IMG/VR virus record: IMGVR_UViG_3300015265_000009
Coordinates: 1-42,444 of that record
DNA length: 42,444 nucleotides
Strand: one strand, 5' to 3'
Origin: a virus
Below the pieces are notes generated by a model. It was not told the origin of the DNA. It did no database searches and saw only the letters and a list, made by a program, of their open reading frames with translations. Positions 8,364 to 17,391 of the stretch are shown piece after piece; positions within the stretch are counted from its first letter, which is position 1; each line of letters starts with the position of its first letter. The position numbers and the translations under genes were made by a program.

Positions 8364-8366
8364 GCC

Positions 8367-8711
8367 ATGTTCGGAACTAACCCCGGCAAATACCGCCACC
8401 GTGTGGCCATCGAAGAGCAGATAGAAACGCGCGACGATATGGGCGGCGTGGTAGTCACGTGGTCGACGTGGGCTGTGGATGTGCCCGCCGAGGTTCTGAC
8501 GGGGCCAGGACGGGACGCCATCGCCGCCAACGAGCAGCAGGCCGAGATTGCCGCACGCATCAACCTACGGTATCTGCCAGGGCTCACAGGCAAGATGCGC
8601 ATTGTGTGGGATGGTCGCCTGTTCAACATCGTTGGTGAGCCAGACCTGGACCCCACTGCGCGGCGTGAATGGCGCTGCAAATGCACAGCGGGTATTGGCG
8701 ATGGCCGATAG
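8367..8711 (+). CDS. Head closure / head-tail adaptor protein
   Basis: A 114-aa product of the SPP1 gp16/HK97 gp7 adaptor type: G-K-Y-R-H-R-V-A-I-E-E-Q at the start, the D-D-M-G-G-V-V-V-T-W strand pair, and a C-terminal R-R-E-W-R-C-K-C-T-A. The second half (Y-L-P-G-L-T-G-K-M-R-I-V-W-D-G-R-L-F-N-I) is the small beta-barrel typical of this family. It likely plugs the connector after packaging. The gene overlaps the next start by 11 nt. Confidence 0.88.
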   Translation: MFGTNPGKYRHRVAIEEQIETRDDMGGVVVTWSTWAVDVPAEVLTGPGRDAIAANEQQAEIAARINLRYLPGLTGKMRIVWDGRLFNIVGEPDLDPTARREWRCKCTAGIGDGR

Positions 8712-9180
8712 CGTAGAGTTCAGCATTATCGGATTGGATGCGCTTTCCGAAAAGTTGAAGGCTGTCAGCGGCACGGTCAAACAAAAGCGCGGTCGTGCCG
8801 CACTACGCAAAGCTGGCATGATTATAGTGAAGGCTGCGGCGGTTAAGGTCGAACAGGAAGACGACCCGGAAACCAAACGTAGTATCGCGAAGAACGTTGC
8901 CATCCAATGGAACAACAGGCGGTACAGGGCGACTGGCGACTTGGCGTTTCGCATCGGTGTGCGCGGTGGTGCGGTGATACCAAAAGGTGAGGCGATACCG
9001 GACGGCGTTAAAGCTGCTACGCCACACTGGCGGTTCATTGAGTTCGGTACGAAGACTTCAATCGCTAAACCATTCTTGCGGCCGGCAATGGCTGACAACA
9101 TCGACGCTGCAACCAACGCGTTCGTCACTGGTCTGGAAGCGGCCATTGGCCGAGCCATCCGCACAGGTAAAACAGAATGA
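8701..9180 (+). CDS. Tail component, HK97 gp10-like
   Basis: A 159-aa product starting M-A-D-S-V-E-F-S-I-I-G-L-D-A-L. The family's helix, V-K-Q-K-R-G-R-A-A-L-R-K-A-G-M, and the conserved H-W-R-F-I-E-F-G-T-K ... P-F-L-R-P-A block (about residues 107-126) are present. HK97 gp10 proteins sit at the head-tail junction. The frame is open further upstream, but the ATG at 8701, overlapping the previous stop, matches the family's N-terminus. Confidence 0.88.
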   Translation: MADSVEFSIIGLDALSEKLKAVSGTVKQKRGRAALRKAGMIIVKAAAVKVEQEDDPETKRSIAKNVAIQWNNRRYRATGDLAFRIGVRGGAVIPKGEAIPDGVKAATPHWRFIEFGTKTSIAKPFLRPAMADNIDAATNAFVTGLEAAIGRAIRTGKTE

Positions 9181-9551
9181 TGTTCGCCCCGATCTACACC
9201 ACGTGCCAGACCGACGACGTTGTACTGGGCTTACTCGGCAACAGTGAAGGCGACTTGCGGCTGTACCCGTTTGGTCTGGCGCCAAAGGATGCTGCGTTGC
9301 CGTACGTAACCTGGCAGAACATCGGCGGGGATCCGGCCAACTACCTTGCAGACAACCCTGATGCTGATAGCTTCAGCCTTCAGGTGAACGTGTGGGGGCG
9401 TACAACTGGCGAAGTGATCGCGGTTACGCAGGCAATACGGGACGCCATTCAGGAAGTGTGCTATGTGGTCCGTTGGGGGAATCAGCACAGGGATGCGCAA
9501 TCACTTGCGTTCGGGTATGATTTCGACGTTGATTGGCTAACTTACCGCTAG
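9177..9551 (+). CDS. Tail terminator/completion protein (DUF3168)
   Basis: A 124-aa product with the DUF3168 (lambda gpU-like) features: L-R-L-Y-P-F-G-L-A-P, A-L-P-Y-V-T-W-Q-N-I-G-G, and the strand F-S-L-Q-V-N-V-W-G followed by a helix. This protein would cap the tail tube at its head-proximal end. It starts in an ATGA overlap with the gp10-like gene and precedes the tail tube gene, the standard order. Confidence 0.88.
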   Translation: MMFAPIYTTCQTDDVVLGLLGNSEGDLRLYPFGLAPKDAALPYVTWQNIGGDPANYLADNPDADSFSLQVNVWGRTTGEVIAVTQAIRDAIQEVCYVVRWGNQHRDAQSLAFGYDFDVDWLTYR

Positions 9552-9563
9552 AGGAATACGCGC

Positions 9564-10052
9564 ATGTCTATTTTTGCACAGGGGTCTGAACTCTACTTCG
9601 TCGACCCCGACACGAACACCGTAACGAAAGTTGAGTGCCCAACCGGTTTCACGCCTGGCGGTGCACCGGCCGATCAACTGGAAGATACCTGCATTGACGC
9701 AACCACGAAGACCTACAAGAAGGGTCTACGCACGCCGGGTTCTGCCACCATTAACTTGCTGGCCGATCCGAAGTACGCTTCGCACGTTCGCCTGTACGAA
9801 CTGTACGCAGTGGACTCTGACGAAAATACCGACATTCAATGGGCTATCGGCTTCTCTGATGGCAAGGGCATCGCCCCAACCGTCGACAGCGAAGGTCAGT
9901 TCGTGTTCCCAACCACGCGCACGTGGCTACCGTTCGAAGGTTACATTTCGGACTTCCCGTTTGACTTCCAAACCAACACCCTTGTCAGCACGGCTATGAC
10001 CGTACAGCGCTCGGGCCTTTCGCCGTGGATTCCTAAGGTAGTCGTATCGTGA
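9564..10052 (+). CDS. Major tail tube protein
   Basis: A 162-aa product at the usual tail tube position, between the tail terminator and the chaperone pair. It has the beta-rich composition and blocks such as G-L-R-T-P-G-S-A-T-I-N-L and a D-I-Q-W-A-I-G-F-S-D-G strand seen in lambda gpV-like tube proteins, and P-F-E-G-Y-I-S-D-F-P-F-D near the C-terminus. The stop overlaps the next gene's GTG start by 4 nt. Confidence 0.87.
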   Translation: MSIFAQGSELYFVDPDTNTVTKVECPTGFTPGGAPADQLEDTCIDATTKTYKKGLRTPGSATINLLADPKYASHVRLYELYAVDSDENTDIQWAIGFSDGKGIAPTVDSEGQFVFPTTRTWLPFEGYISDFPFDFQTNTLVSTAMTVQRSGLSPWIPKVVVS

Positions 10053-10384
10053 AATTAAGCATCGCCACCCTGACCGAAAAGAAAGCCTTCTCCGCCAAAC
10101 CTGTCGAAGTCACATTCGAATGGAAGGGGGAGACGATCACCACCTACGTGCGCCAGTTGTCGTACCAGACCGCCGTAGGTGACATCCGTTCGCATAATGG
10201 CGGTGACATTTACGCCAATCGTATTGCGGCCAGTATCTGCGACGAAGACGGCAAGCCAGTCTTTACCGTTGCCGACATTACCGGCGAAGCCGACGAAGAG
10301 CGCGGCGGCCTGGACCCGGACCTGACAAGCCTGCTGCTGATTGAAATCGGCAAGGTACAGAACCTGGGAAAAGCGAAGAGCTAG
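10049..10384 (+). CDS. Tail assembly chaperone (gpG-like)
   Basis: A 111-aa product starting at GTG (10049) in an overlap with the tail tube stop. It is beta-rich at the N-terminus (V-E-V-T-F-E-W-K-G-E-T) and acidic near the C-terminus, as in lambda gpG-like chaperones that coat the tape measure protein during tail assembly. It ends at the TAG at 10382, just after the slippery heptamer, and a share of ribosomes should shift to make the long G-T form. Confidence 0.85.
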   Translation: MKLSIATLTEKKAFSAKPVEVTFEWKGETITTYVRQLSYQTAVGDIRSHNGGDIYANRIAASICDEDGKPVFTVADITGEADEERGGLDPDLTSLLLIEIGKVQNLGKAKS

Positions 10385-10686
10385 AGCTTGTAGACGAAAT
10401 ATGGTGCGAGCTTGTAATGAACGGGATCGGCGGCCGCACCATTGCCGAAGCTCAAGAAACAATGTCGATCAACGAGTTTATTGTCTGGCAGAAGTTCAGG
10501 AACAAGCGCGGTTCGCTGCACCTTGGCATGCGCGTTGAGGAACAGCTTGCGAAGTTCCAGGCGATGTGGGCCAACACCAAAACCGGCAAAGACGCAGCAC
10601 TGTTGTACAAGGAAGACTTCGCCCCGCACCTTGATCCGCGTATCATCACCGCTGAAGAACTGGCCAGATCGATGGGAGCAATATAA
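10049..10686 (+). CDS. Tail assembly chaperone, frameshift product (gpGT-like)
   Basis: The long form is made by a -1 slip at 10366-10372. After residue 108 (Lys decoded at AAA) reading continues S-E-E-L-E-L-V-D-E-I-W-C-E-L, then through the ATG at 10417 to the stop at 10684-10686, giving about 212 aa. The T-like domain contains E-F-I-V-W-Q-K-F-R-N-K-R-G-S-L and a D-F-A-P-H-L-D-P-R block. The T frame is open across the junction, has no convincing start or SD of its own, and sits directly before the tape measure gene, exactly as in lambda-like phages. Confidence 0.85.
10366..10372 (+). promoter_or_regulatory. -1 ribosomal frameshift site G-GGA-AAA
   Basis: The heptamer GGGAAAA is in the correct register (G GGA AAA) for tandem -1 slippage and lies 9 nt before the zero-frame TAG. 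It matches the lambda-type sites used to set the ratio of the two chaperone forms. Confidence 0.88.
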
Positions 10687-13224
10687 ATGGCATCGAGTCT
10701 AGGTACTCTTACGTTGGACCTAGTCGCTCGAATCGGTGGTTTCACCGGGCCGCTCGACAAAGCCGATCAATCAATGAAGAAGTTCGCCGCCAACGCCGGT
10801 AAGGTTGGCGGCATCATTGGTGCTGGACTGGCGACCGCGATTACAGGAACTACTGTCGCGCTGGCCGCTATGGTCACGAAGCAGTTGGAAGTGATCGGCG
10901 ACCAAGACGACCTTGCGCACCGCTTGCGTACCACAGTCGAAAGCATCGGCACTCTAACGCGCGCTGGCGAGCTATCAGGCATTGGCCTTGATCAGTTGAC
11001 CAGCGGCGCGCAGAAGCTTGACCTTGCCCTCGGCAAAGCGGCACAGGGCAGCAAGGCGCAGGTCGAAGCGTTCGACCGCCTGGGTCTGAGTTACAAGGAA
11101 GTTGCCGAGCTGCCGGTAGACCAACGCATTTCTGCGATCAACCAGGCGTTGGCTGATAACGTCCCGGCGTACGAGCGCGCAGCAGTGGCGGCCACCCTGT
11201 TCGGTGGTAAGAATGCCGCAGCCTTCCAACAGCTTGACCCTGAAACGATTGCCGAAGCGAACCGCCAGATTACCGTGTTCGGCGTGAAGCTGTCGGATAT
11301 TGAGTCGTCAAAGGTCGAAGCAGCCGGGGACGCAATCAGTATCTTCGGGCTCGCAGTCGATGGCGTGGCCAAGCAGCTGACGGTTGAGCTTTCCCCGCTG
11401 CTGACGCAACTGTCCAAGGACTTCCTCGACTCGGCCGAAGCTGCGGGTGGGCTCGGCACCACCGTACAGAAGACAACCCGTCAGACGCTGGAAGGCATCG
11501 CTTTCGTTGCCGACGCTGGCGATGGGGTTGGCCGCGTATTCAAACTGATATCGGCGGAACTTGACGGGCTGGTTGCAAGTGCTGCCGGCAGTATTACAGC
11601 TGCTATGTTTCAAGTTGCCACCGGATTGAACAAGCTTGGTGCCGGGATCGACACCACGTTCCTTGAAGCGAACTTCAACAAGCTATCGGCACAGGCTGTC
11701 GACGCCACCGAACGCATGCGCAAGGCAGCCGAAGAGCCGCTTGCTGGCACTGCATTCCTTGAGTACTACGACAAGGCACAAAAGGCTGCCAACAATGCTG
11801 CTGGCGCCACCGAAGAGGAACGCGCGAAAGCTCGCCTAACAGCAGAACAATATGCGGCTTTGGTGAAGGCTCGGGAGGCTGCTGCCAAGGCTGCTGCGGC
11901 ATCGGCCAAGAAGATCGAAGAGGCGTTCAAGGGTTCGGAAACGGACTACATGCGCCAGATCGAACTGATCAACACCAGCGTCGACGCGCAGAAGAACGCC
12001 ACGGAAGTCGCTAAGCTCGGCTTCGAAATCCAGTCAGGCAAGTTGGTTGGCATTAACGAGCTGCAACAGCAACGATTGATGGGCCTGGCCACCGAACTTG
12101 ACCGCCTGGAGAAACTGAAGAAAGCTAACGAAGACAACGCGAAGGCTGCAGCATTCGGCGCTAATCTCGACAGCACCAACCAGACCGTAAAGCAAGGCTT
12201 CGAAATGGAGCTTGCGGGGTCCGGCACTGGCGATAAGCTGAAGGAACGTTTGAAGCAAGACCTTGCGATTCAGCAGGACTACAACAAGCAGGTCGCCGAT
12301 CTTCAGAAGCAACTTAACGGCGGTGATATCACGAAGGAGCTGTACGACCAAGAAACGGCCATGCTTGAAGAAGCGTTGGCCGAACGCATGGTGCTTCAGC
12401 AGGACTATTACAACCAGCTGGACGAAGCGCAAAACAACTGGTTGGACGGTGTGTCGTCCGCTTGGGAGAACTACCGCGACACCGCGACCGATTACCAGCA
12501 GCAGGCGGCCGACGCTACGAGTTCAATCCTCGGCGATACGACATCCTCTGTCGCAGAAAGTATCGACGGCCTTGTGCGCGAAACAATGACAGTCGGCGAA
12601 GCAACTAGAAATGTTGTGCGCGGCATAGCCAACAGTGTGATCAGCGCCATTGAGCAAATGGCGGCCCAATGGTTGGTGTACCAGGCTGTGCAGCTTGTCA
12701 CCGGCAAGGCCGCTGCGGCTAGCGCTGGCGTGCAGCTTGTAGCCAACGCCCAAGCCACGGCCTTCCAAGCGTCACTGGCGGCGTTCGCGTCAACGGCAGC
12801 TATCCCAATCGTTGGCCCCGTCCTGGCACCCGCAGCCGCCGCAGCCGCCGCGTCCTTTGCTGCACCGTTGGTGGCAGGTGTCGCGTCTACAGCGCTGGCA
12901 GGTATGGCGCACGATGGTATTGACGCGGTGCCCGAAACCGGTACGTGGTTGTTGCAGAAAGGCGAGCGCGTGACAACCGCCGAGACATCCGCCAAACTCG
13001 ACAACACGTTGAACGATATCCGCACCAATCCGGCCAATGGCCGCAGCGGCAATACCACTGTCAACATGATTGAAGATGCTTCGAAAGCTGGCCAGACACG
13101 CACCAGGCTGGACGCTGACGGTATACAGGAAGTGATTGATGTTTGGGTTGCAAAACTTTATTCGGATGACGACGTGATGGAAGCTCTGAACCGTAAGACA
13201 GGTTTGCAGGCGGTTGGTCGCTGA
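10687..13224 (+). CDS. Tail tape measure protein
   Basis: An 845-aa protein that sets tail length. The start S-L-G-T-L-T-L-D-L-V-A-R-I-G-G-F matches lambda-family tape measures. There is a hydrophobic segment at about 36-60 (G-G-I-I-G-A-G-L-A-T-A-I), a long Ala/Lys/Glu helix-rich centre (about 330-600), and a C-terminal hydrophobic Ala-rich stretch (about 690-745) followed by the family's H-D-G-I-D-A-V-P-E-T-G-T-W-L-L-Q-K-G-E-R-V block. It follows the chaperone pair, overlaps the next gene by one base, and is the longest tail gene but one. Confidence 0.95.
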   Translation: MASSLGTLTLDLVARIGGFTGPLDKADQSMKKFAANAGKVGGIIGAGLATAITGTTVALAAMVTKQLEVIGDQDDLAHRLRTTVESIGTLTRAGELSGIGLDQLTSGAQKLDLALGKAAQGSKAQVEAFDRLGLSYKEVAELPVDQRISAINQALADNVPAYERAAVAATLFGGKNAAAFQQLDPETIAEANRQITVFGVKLSDIESSKVEAAGDAISIFGLAVDGVAKQLTVELSPLLTQLSKDFLDSAEAAGGLGTTVQKTTRQTLEGIAFVADAGDGVGRVFKLISAELDGLVASAAGSITAAMFQVATGLNKLGAGIDTTFLEANFNKLSAQAVDATERMRKAAEEPLAGTAFLEYYDKAQKAANNAAGATEEERAKARLTAEQYAALVKAREAAAKAAAASAKKIEEAFKGSETDYMRQIELINTSVDAQKNATEVAKLGFEIQSGKLVGINELQQQRLMGLATELDRLEKLKKANEDNAKAAAFGANLDSTNQTVKQGFEMELAGSGTGDKLKERLKQDLAIQQDYNKQVADLQKQLNGGDITKELYDQETAMLEEALAERMVLQQDYYNQLDEAQNNWLDGVSSAWENYRDTATDYQQQAADATSSILGDTTSSVAESIDGLVRETMTVGEATRNVVRGIANSVISAIEQMAAQWLVYQAVQLVTGKAAAASAGVQLVANAQATAFQASLAAFASTAAIPIVGPVLAPAAAAAAASFAAPLVAGVASTALAGMAHDGIDAVPETGTWLLQKGERVTTAETSAKLDNTLNDIRTNPANGRSGNTTVNMIEDASKAGQTRTRLDADGIQEVIDVWVAKLYSDDDVMEALNRKTGLQAVGR

Positions 13225-13760
13225 TGGCCATTCCAGTTTACCCAGCAGGGTTACCACTACCGTTGCGCGATGGCTACGGCCTTGAGGCTGTGAACGGAAT
13301 CCGTAGCACGGCAATGGACTCAGGTCGGTCGCGGCAACGCATGGAGTTCACACGCCGGCCTTCTGAGATAACCTTGAAATGGATCTTCAACGCACCGCAG
13401 GCAAGTTTATTTCAGGCATGGGCTGAGCAGGTGGTGGGCGCTGGCTGGTTCGTTATGCGGCTGGTCACACCGCTCGGTTGGGACGCACGGCAAATTCGCT
13501 TTAAAGCTACACCGAAGGGTGGCGAATTACTCGGGCGATATAGTTGGGGATTTAGCGCAACATGCGAAGTACAGTGGACGCCTTTACTGCCGCCTGGATG
13601 GGCTGAAATTTTGCCGGATTATATTTTGCACGCTGACATCTTTGATTACGCAATGAACCGTGAATGGCCTTTAGCGATACCGGCACCCGGTTTGCTGACC
13701 GAAGACGGCACCGAGTTGCTGACCGAAGACGGCGAAATTATTACCTTGGAGAATTACTAA
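13224..13760 (+). CDS. Minor tail protein (lambda M-like position)
   Basis: A 178-aa product right after the tape measure, the place of lambda gpM/distal-tail type proteins. It has M-E-F-T-R-R-P-S-E-I-T-L-K-W, then Q-A-S-L-F-Q-A-W, and an aromatic-rich beta core. The C-terminus carries a tandem octapeptide-like repeat (L-L-T-E-D-G-T-E / L-L-T-E-D-G-E-I) encoded by two identical 18-bp stretches at 13692 and 13716. The precise homology is unsure. Confidence 0.7.
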   Translation: MAIPVYPAGLPLPLRDGYGLEAVNGIRSTAMDSGRSRQRMEFTRRPSEITLKWIFNAPQASLFQAWAEQVVGAGWFVMRLVTPLGWDARQIRFKATPKGGELLGRYSWGFSATCEVQWTPLLPPGWAEILPDYILHADIFDYAMNREWPLAIPAPGLLTEDGTELLTEDGEIITLENY

Positions 13761-14746
13761 TGCCTAGCGTTTCAGAGCTACCCGTCGCGCAGATCGCATC
13801 GGACACGGACCTATACCTTGTTGCGCAGTCCGCGCAGAGCCGTAAACAAACGCTCGCGCAGTTCAAACTTGCAGTGCTTGGGGACAACGTCTTATCGCTC
13901 GCAGGGTTGACACTTAGCGCCAACAAGGGTCTATACGCTACCGGTGTAGGCGCGCTCGCTACATATGATCTGTCAACGCTTGGCCGAACCTTAGGTGGGA
14001 TCGCCAACGCGGCAGCGGGACGAGCGGCACTCGGCGCGATGGCTCTGACGGATACCGGCGCATACGCTGGCAGTGCCGCCAGTCTAACCACGTCTCGCAG
14101 TATTTCTGCAACAGGCGATGCGACGTGGACCGTTAACTTCAACGGCACAGCCAGCGCGACAGCCGCCATCACACTGGCCGCGACCGGTGTAAGCGCTGGC
14201 ACCTATGGCAGTGTCACGGTAAACACGAAGGGTCTTGTTACAGCAGCTACTGTCGCGACCCCGATTACGAACGGCGGCACAGGCGCTACATCCGCGACGG
14301 CAGCGGGGACAAACCTTGGTACGTCCGTCGTAGGCACCAATACCGATCAGCTCGCGAAGTCCTCGATGATTCAAAACGAGCTCGCCAACAAGCGAGCTTG
14401 GACTTCATTCACACCGACAATCACATCGGGCTCTGGCACTTATACAAGCGCTGTGGCTACCGGCACCTACATGGTGATGTTCGGTATTTGCTTTGTGCGC
14501 ATGCAGCTTACCGTAACGACTAAAGGGACCGGCGCGAACCCTTCACTGTCACTCCCATTCGCAGCCTTGGCGGGGCACGCGAACGACCTGTTCACGGCGC
14601 GCGAAGTTGTGGTAACTGGAACCGGAGGCAACGCGCGGGTAAATGGCGCGCTTACAGGCGTGTCTATCAGCGCGTATAACGTGACCGATCTTATCACCGC
14701 TGACGGCTGCACTGTCGTCGTTACCGGCTCTTACCCAATTGCATAA
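13760..14746 (+). CDS. Tail fibre-like protein
   Basis: A 328-aa protein beginning M-P-S-V-S-E-L-P-V-A-Q-I-A-S-D-T, a typical anchoring segment of phage fibres, followed by long Ala/Thr/Gly-rich repeats with the fibre hallmark V-T-V-N-T-K-G-L-V-T-A-A and I-T-N-G-G-T-G-A-T. The last 100 residues look like a small beta-sandwich receptor-binding tip. The ATG at 13760 is chosen because it overlaps the stop of the previous gene and begins the conserved segment; the frame is open upstream only as a shadow. Confidence 0.82.
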   Translation: MPSVSELPVAQIASDTDLYLVAQSAQSRKQTLAQFKLAVLGDNVLSLAGLTLSANKGLYATGVGALATYDLSTLGRTLGGIANAAAGRAALGAMALTDTGAYAGSAASLTTSRSISATGDATWTVNFNGTASATAAITLAATGVSAGTYGSVTVNTKGLVTAATVATPITNGGTGATSATAAGTNLGTSVVGTNTDQLAKSSMIQNELANKRAWTSFTPTITSGSGTYTSAVATGTYMVMFGICFVRMQLTVTTKGTGANPSLSLPFAALAGHANDLFTAREVVVTGTGGNARVNGALTGVSISAYNVTDLITADGCTVVVTGSYPIA

Positions 14747-14758
14747 GGCGCTTTGATA

Positions 14759-16891
14759 ATGAATACCTACGATACGAGCATGTACCCGCTAGGGTCTACT
14801 GACCCCAAGGTTCTGTTTAACAACGCTTCAAACCTTGATGACGGCGCGCTTAACGACCGCACAGTCACAACATGGATTGACCGTTTCGGGGCTATCCGAA
14901 AATCGTGGTGGGGGTTCGAGACGGACTTCGCAAACTTCCTACTGGCCAGTGGTTACGAGTTCATCGGCGACTACGATGCTGTTGGCGAACTCACATTCAC
15001 TCGCCCTAATCAAATCATGTCGAAGGACGGGGAATACTGGCGGCCGTCGCCGTCGCTGGTCCTGCCGTACACCACGGTAAACAACTGGGCGACTGATCAA
15101 CCTAAGTTCGTTGCAACAGGTGACGCAACATTACGTCAGGCCTTGGCCTTAGCGCCAGGCGCCGGTATGGTCGGGTTCGACCGTGCACAAGTATACCCGC
15201 CAGCAACCGTGGGTTATGAGCTGCTGCGGTCATTACCAGCGTTCGTTAGTGCACGCTCGTTCGGGTTCACCGGCTCAGGCACCAATGCTGACACGCTGAA
15301 GTTGCAAGACGCTATCGATTCAGGCTGGCCGATTGACTTAGGTGCCGGTACTTTCGAAGTGACCTTGGCGCAGAATATCAACCTTGAAGGCGGCGCGAGC
15401 GTATGCGCCTTGGTCATAAAGTCGGGTATGGTCATCAAAGGCGCTGGCAAGGGTCGTACCATCCTTAAACTGAAGGACAACGAGTCGACCGACGCCAGCC
15501 CTAAGTACTTCAATATTTTCTCTGGTAACACTGTAATCAGTGACGCGCACTTCAGCGATTTTACGATTGACGTAAATGGCGCTAACAACAAGATCAGCCC
15601 GAACCGTGGGTCCGGCGTTTACAACCCATTCAACTGCGCTGGGATCTTCGTGTCTGGCCGTGTGGCTACCGTTGGCGTCGACGCCCGCATGCTGAACTGT
15701 TCGATTATGGGGATCGCGGTGAACAACTCACCGGGCGTGACGTGCATTGCAACTGGCCAGCAGGAAGGTCCAGCGGTAATGAGCGATAACGTAAAAATCA
15801 TGTTCTGCGACTTCTATAACAACGGCATCGATAGCAGCGATCACTCTTCTGTTTACATGTGGGGTAATAAAATCTGGGTTGAGTACTGCAACTTCGATCA
15901 CCCAACCCCATCGACTGGTGTTGCGGGCCCTGTCGTAGCCGCAGAGCTACACGGCTCATCTAACTTCTTCCGTAACAATAACGTTAACCACTACTGCCAG
16001 ATGGTATGGATTTCGGGTAACCAAACCGGCCCTTCTATTAGCATGCACGTATGCGATAACAACGGGCGCGTTACCTGGGTAGGTGCTGGCTTGTACAGCC
16101 TCGGCACGATTGCGCTCGGTCTTCGCGATGTAGTGATTCATGACAACACGATTGAAATTCTTGCGGGCGCTATCACAAACCCTGGAATGACTTTCCCTAA
16201 AACAGGTCTTCTGCTCAGCGTAGAGGACGGGCAGGCTGATCGCGTTTCGGCGGAAGGTAACGTCATCAAGTGTAGCGATGCGGTGTCGAACATCGGCATT
16301 TATGTCGGCGCGGGGACCGGCGCGTTCATGCAGGACACTGACGTTAAAGGAAACATGGTGTCAGGCTTCAGTCGTGGCATTGCTGTCGGCCTTGGCGCTG
16401 TTGGTATCTGCTTCGATACCATGATTTCGGATAACAACATCTGCAACCTGACACCATCGACTGCGGTGGGTCTGCCGGATGGCATTCACGTAACTGGTGC
16501 GCATGGCGCGATGTCAATCAAAAACAACAAGGTGGGCGGCACGACGATCAATCGCGGCGTGTTCGTTGGTAGCTTCGGCGGCCCCGCTACCCTTGATTCG
16601 TTGGACATGGACGGAAACGACGTGGCAGCTAATGCGACATCCGCCATCGTGGATAACATGGTTGTATCGGGCCGCCGTCAAGGTCGTCAGGCCTGCACGT
16701 TCACGGTATTCCCTCCGACGCAATCATCGTGGAAAATTGGTGACCAAGCTTTCGCAGCGCCGAACCTCATCTTTGAGGCCGGTCCCGCACTGGCTAAATA
16801 CATTACTGGCAGCCTGCGCCGGATGACGAACGGCACCGGAAACACCTTGGGCACCGACTGGCTGCCAGAACGCACGATGACCGGTAACTAA
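14759..16891 (+). CDS. Tailspike with beta-helix fold
   Basis: A 710-aa protein. Residues 1 to about 150 form a head/tail-binding domain of the sort found in podovirus and siphovirus tailspikes (S-T-D-P-K-V-L-F-N-N-A-S-N-L-D, D-R-F-G, R-K-S-W-W-G). From about 165 the F-G-F-T-G-S-G-T-N-A-D-T-L-K-L-Q pattern opens a pectate-lyase-like right-handed beta-helix with many short G/N-rich turns. It likely binds or cleaves a capsule or O-antigen. The active site cannot be named from sequence. ATG 14759 is preferred over the in-frame TTG two codons earlier (14753); AAGGCG lies 8-9 nt upstream. Confidence 0.88.
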   Translation: MNTYDTSMYPLGSTDPKVLFNNASNLDDGALNDRTVTTWIDRFGAIRKSWWGFETDFANFLLASGYEFIGDYDAVGELTFTRPNQIMSKDGEYWRPSPSLVLPYTTVNNWATDQPKFVATGDATLRQALALAPGAGMVGFDRAQVYPPATVGYELLRSLPAFVSARSFGFTGSGTNADTLKLQDAIDSGWPIDLGAGTFEVTLAQNINLEGGASVCALVIKSGMVIKGAGKGRTILKLKDNESTDASPKYFNIFSGNTVISDAHFSDFTIDVNGANNKISPNRGSGVYNPFNCAGIFVSGRVATVGVDARMLNCSIMGIAVNNSPGVTCIATGQQEGPAVMSDNVKIMFCDFYNNGIDSSDHSSVYMWGNKIWVEYCNFDHPTPSTGVAGPVVAAELHGSSNFFRNNNVNHYCQMVWISGNQTGPSISMHVCDNNGRVTWVGAGLYSLGTIALGLRDVVIHDNTIEILAGAITNPGMTFPKTGLLLSVEDGQADRVSAEGNVIKCSDAVSNIGIYVGAGTGAFMQDTDVKGNMVSGFSRGIAVGLGAVGICFDTMISDNNICNLTPSTAVGLPDGIHVTGAHGAMSIKNNKVGGTTINRGVFVGSFGGPATLDSLDMDGNDVAANATSAIVDNMVVSGRRQGRQACTFTVFPPTQSSWKIGDQAFAAPNLIFEAGPALAKYITGSLRRMTNGTGNTLGTDWLPERTMTGN

Positions 16892-16893
16892 TC

Positions 16894-17391
16894 GTGAGTG
16901 CAATTCTGGCAGAGCTGAACGCGGGGGCTAACTCGGGTACGGATGTGATCATCCGTACCCTTGAGCTGACGTGCGATGGATGGGACTCACCGGTCCTTAT
17001 CTGCAACGGGTTCGAAGACGTAACGGCAATCACTGAGGACGGCCGTACGCTGTTGTTCGAAGCAGCCAACATCGACATATCACTAGCTGCGAAGAACAAC
17101 AAAGGGAATCAGACCTTAGCCTTTGCCGTCGACAACACTACGGGGGAAGTATCGCACAAGGTGGACGACGCCACCGAAGCACGCGCCAGGGTCAATGCAA
17201 CGTACCGCACGTACACGAACGGTAACCTGTCGGCGCCGGCTGAACGTCCGTACTATCTGACCGTGTTGTCTGGTTCGATACAAGGCGTTGAGGCGCAGCT
17301 GCAGACTGGTTACTTCAACATGATCGGCGTGGCGTGGCCAAGGGCGTTGTACACTGTCAACTTCACGCCAGGTCTGAGGTACATGCTGTGA
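16894..17391 (+). CDS. Minor tail protein, DUF1833-like
   Basis: A 165-aa product starting at GTG 2 nt after the tailspike stop. It matches the DUF1833 type: L-E-L-T-C-D-G-W-D-S-P-V-L-I-C-N-G-F-E-D, F-A-V-D-N-T-T-G-E-V, and P-Y-Y-L-T-V-L-S-G-S. These proteins sit before the NlpC/P60-like tail protein in many lambda-like tails, functionally near gpL. The stop overlaps the next GTG start. Confidence 0.82.
   Translation: MSAILAELNAGANSGTDVIIRTLELTCDGWDSPVLICNGFEDVTAITEDGRTLLFEAANIDISLAAKNNKGNQTLAFAVDNTTGEVSHKVDDATEARARVNATYRTYTNGNLSAPAERPYYLTVLSGSIQGVEAQLQTGYFNMIGVAWPRALYTVNFTPGLRYML

Noticed and set aside
8548-9180. 210-aa version of the gp10-like gene
   Set aside because: The additional 51 residues are a shadow of the head closure gene; ATG 8701 matches the family.
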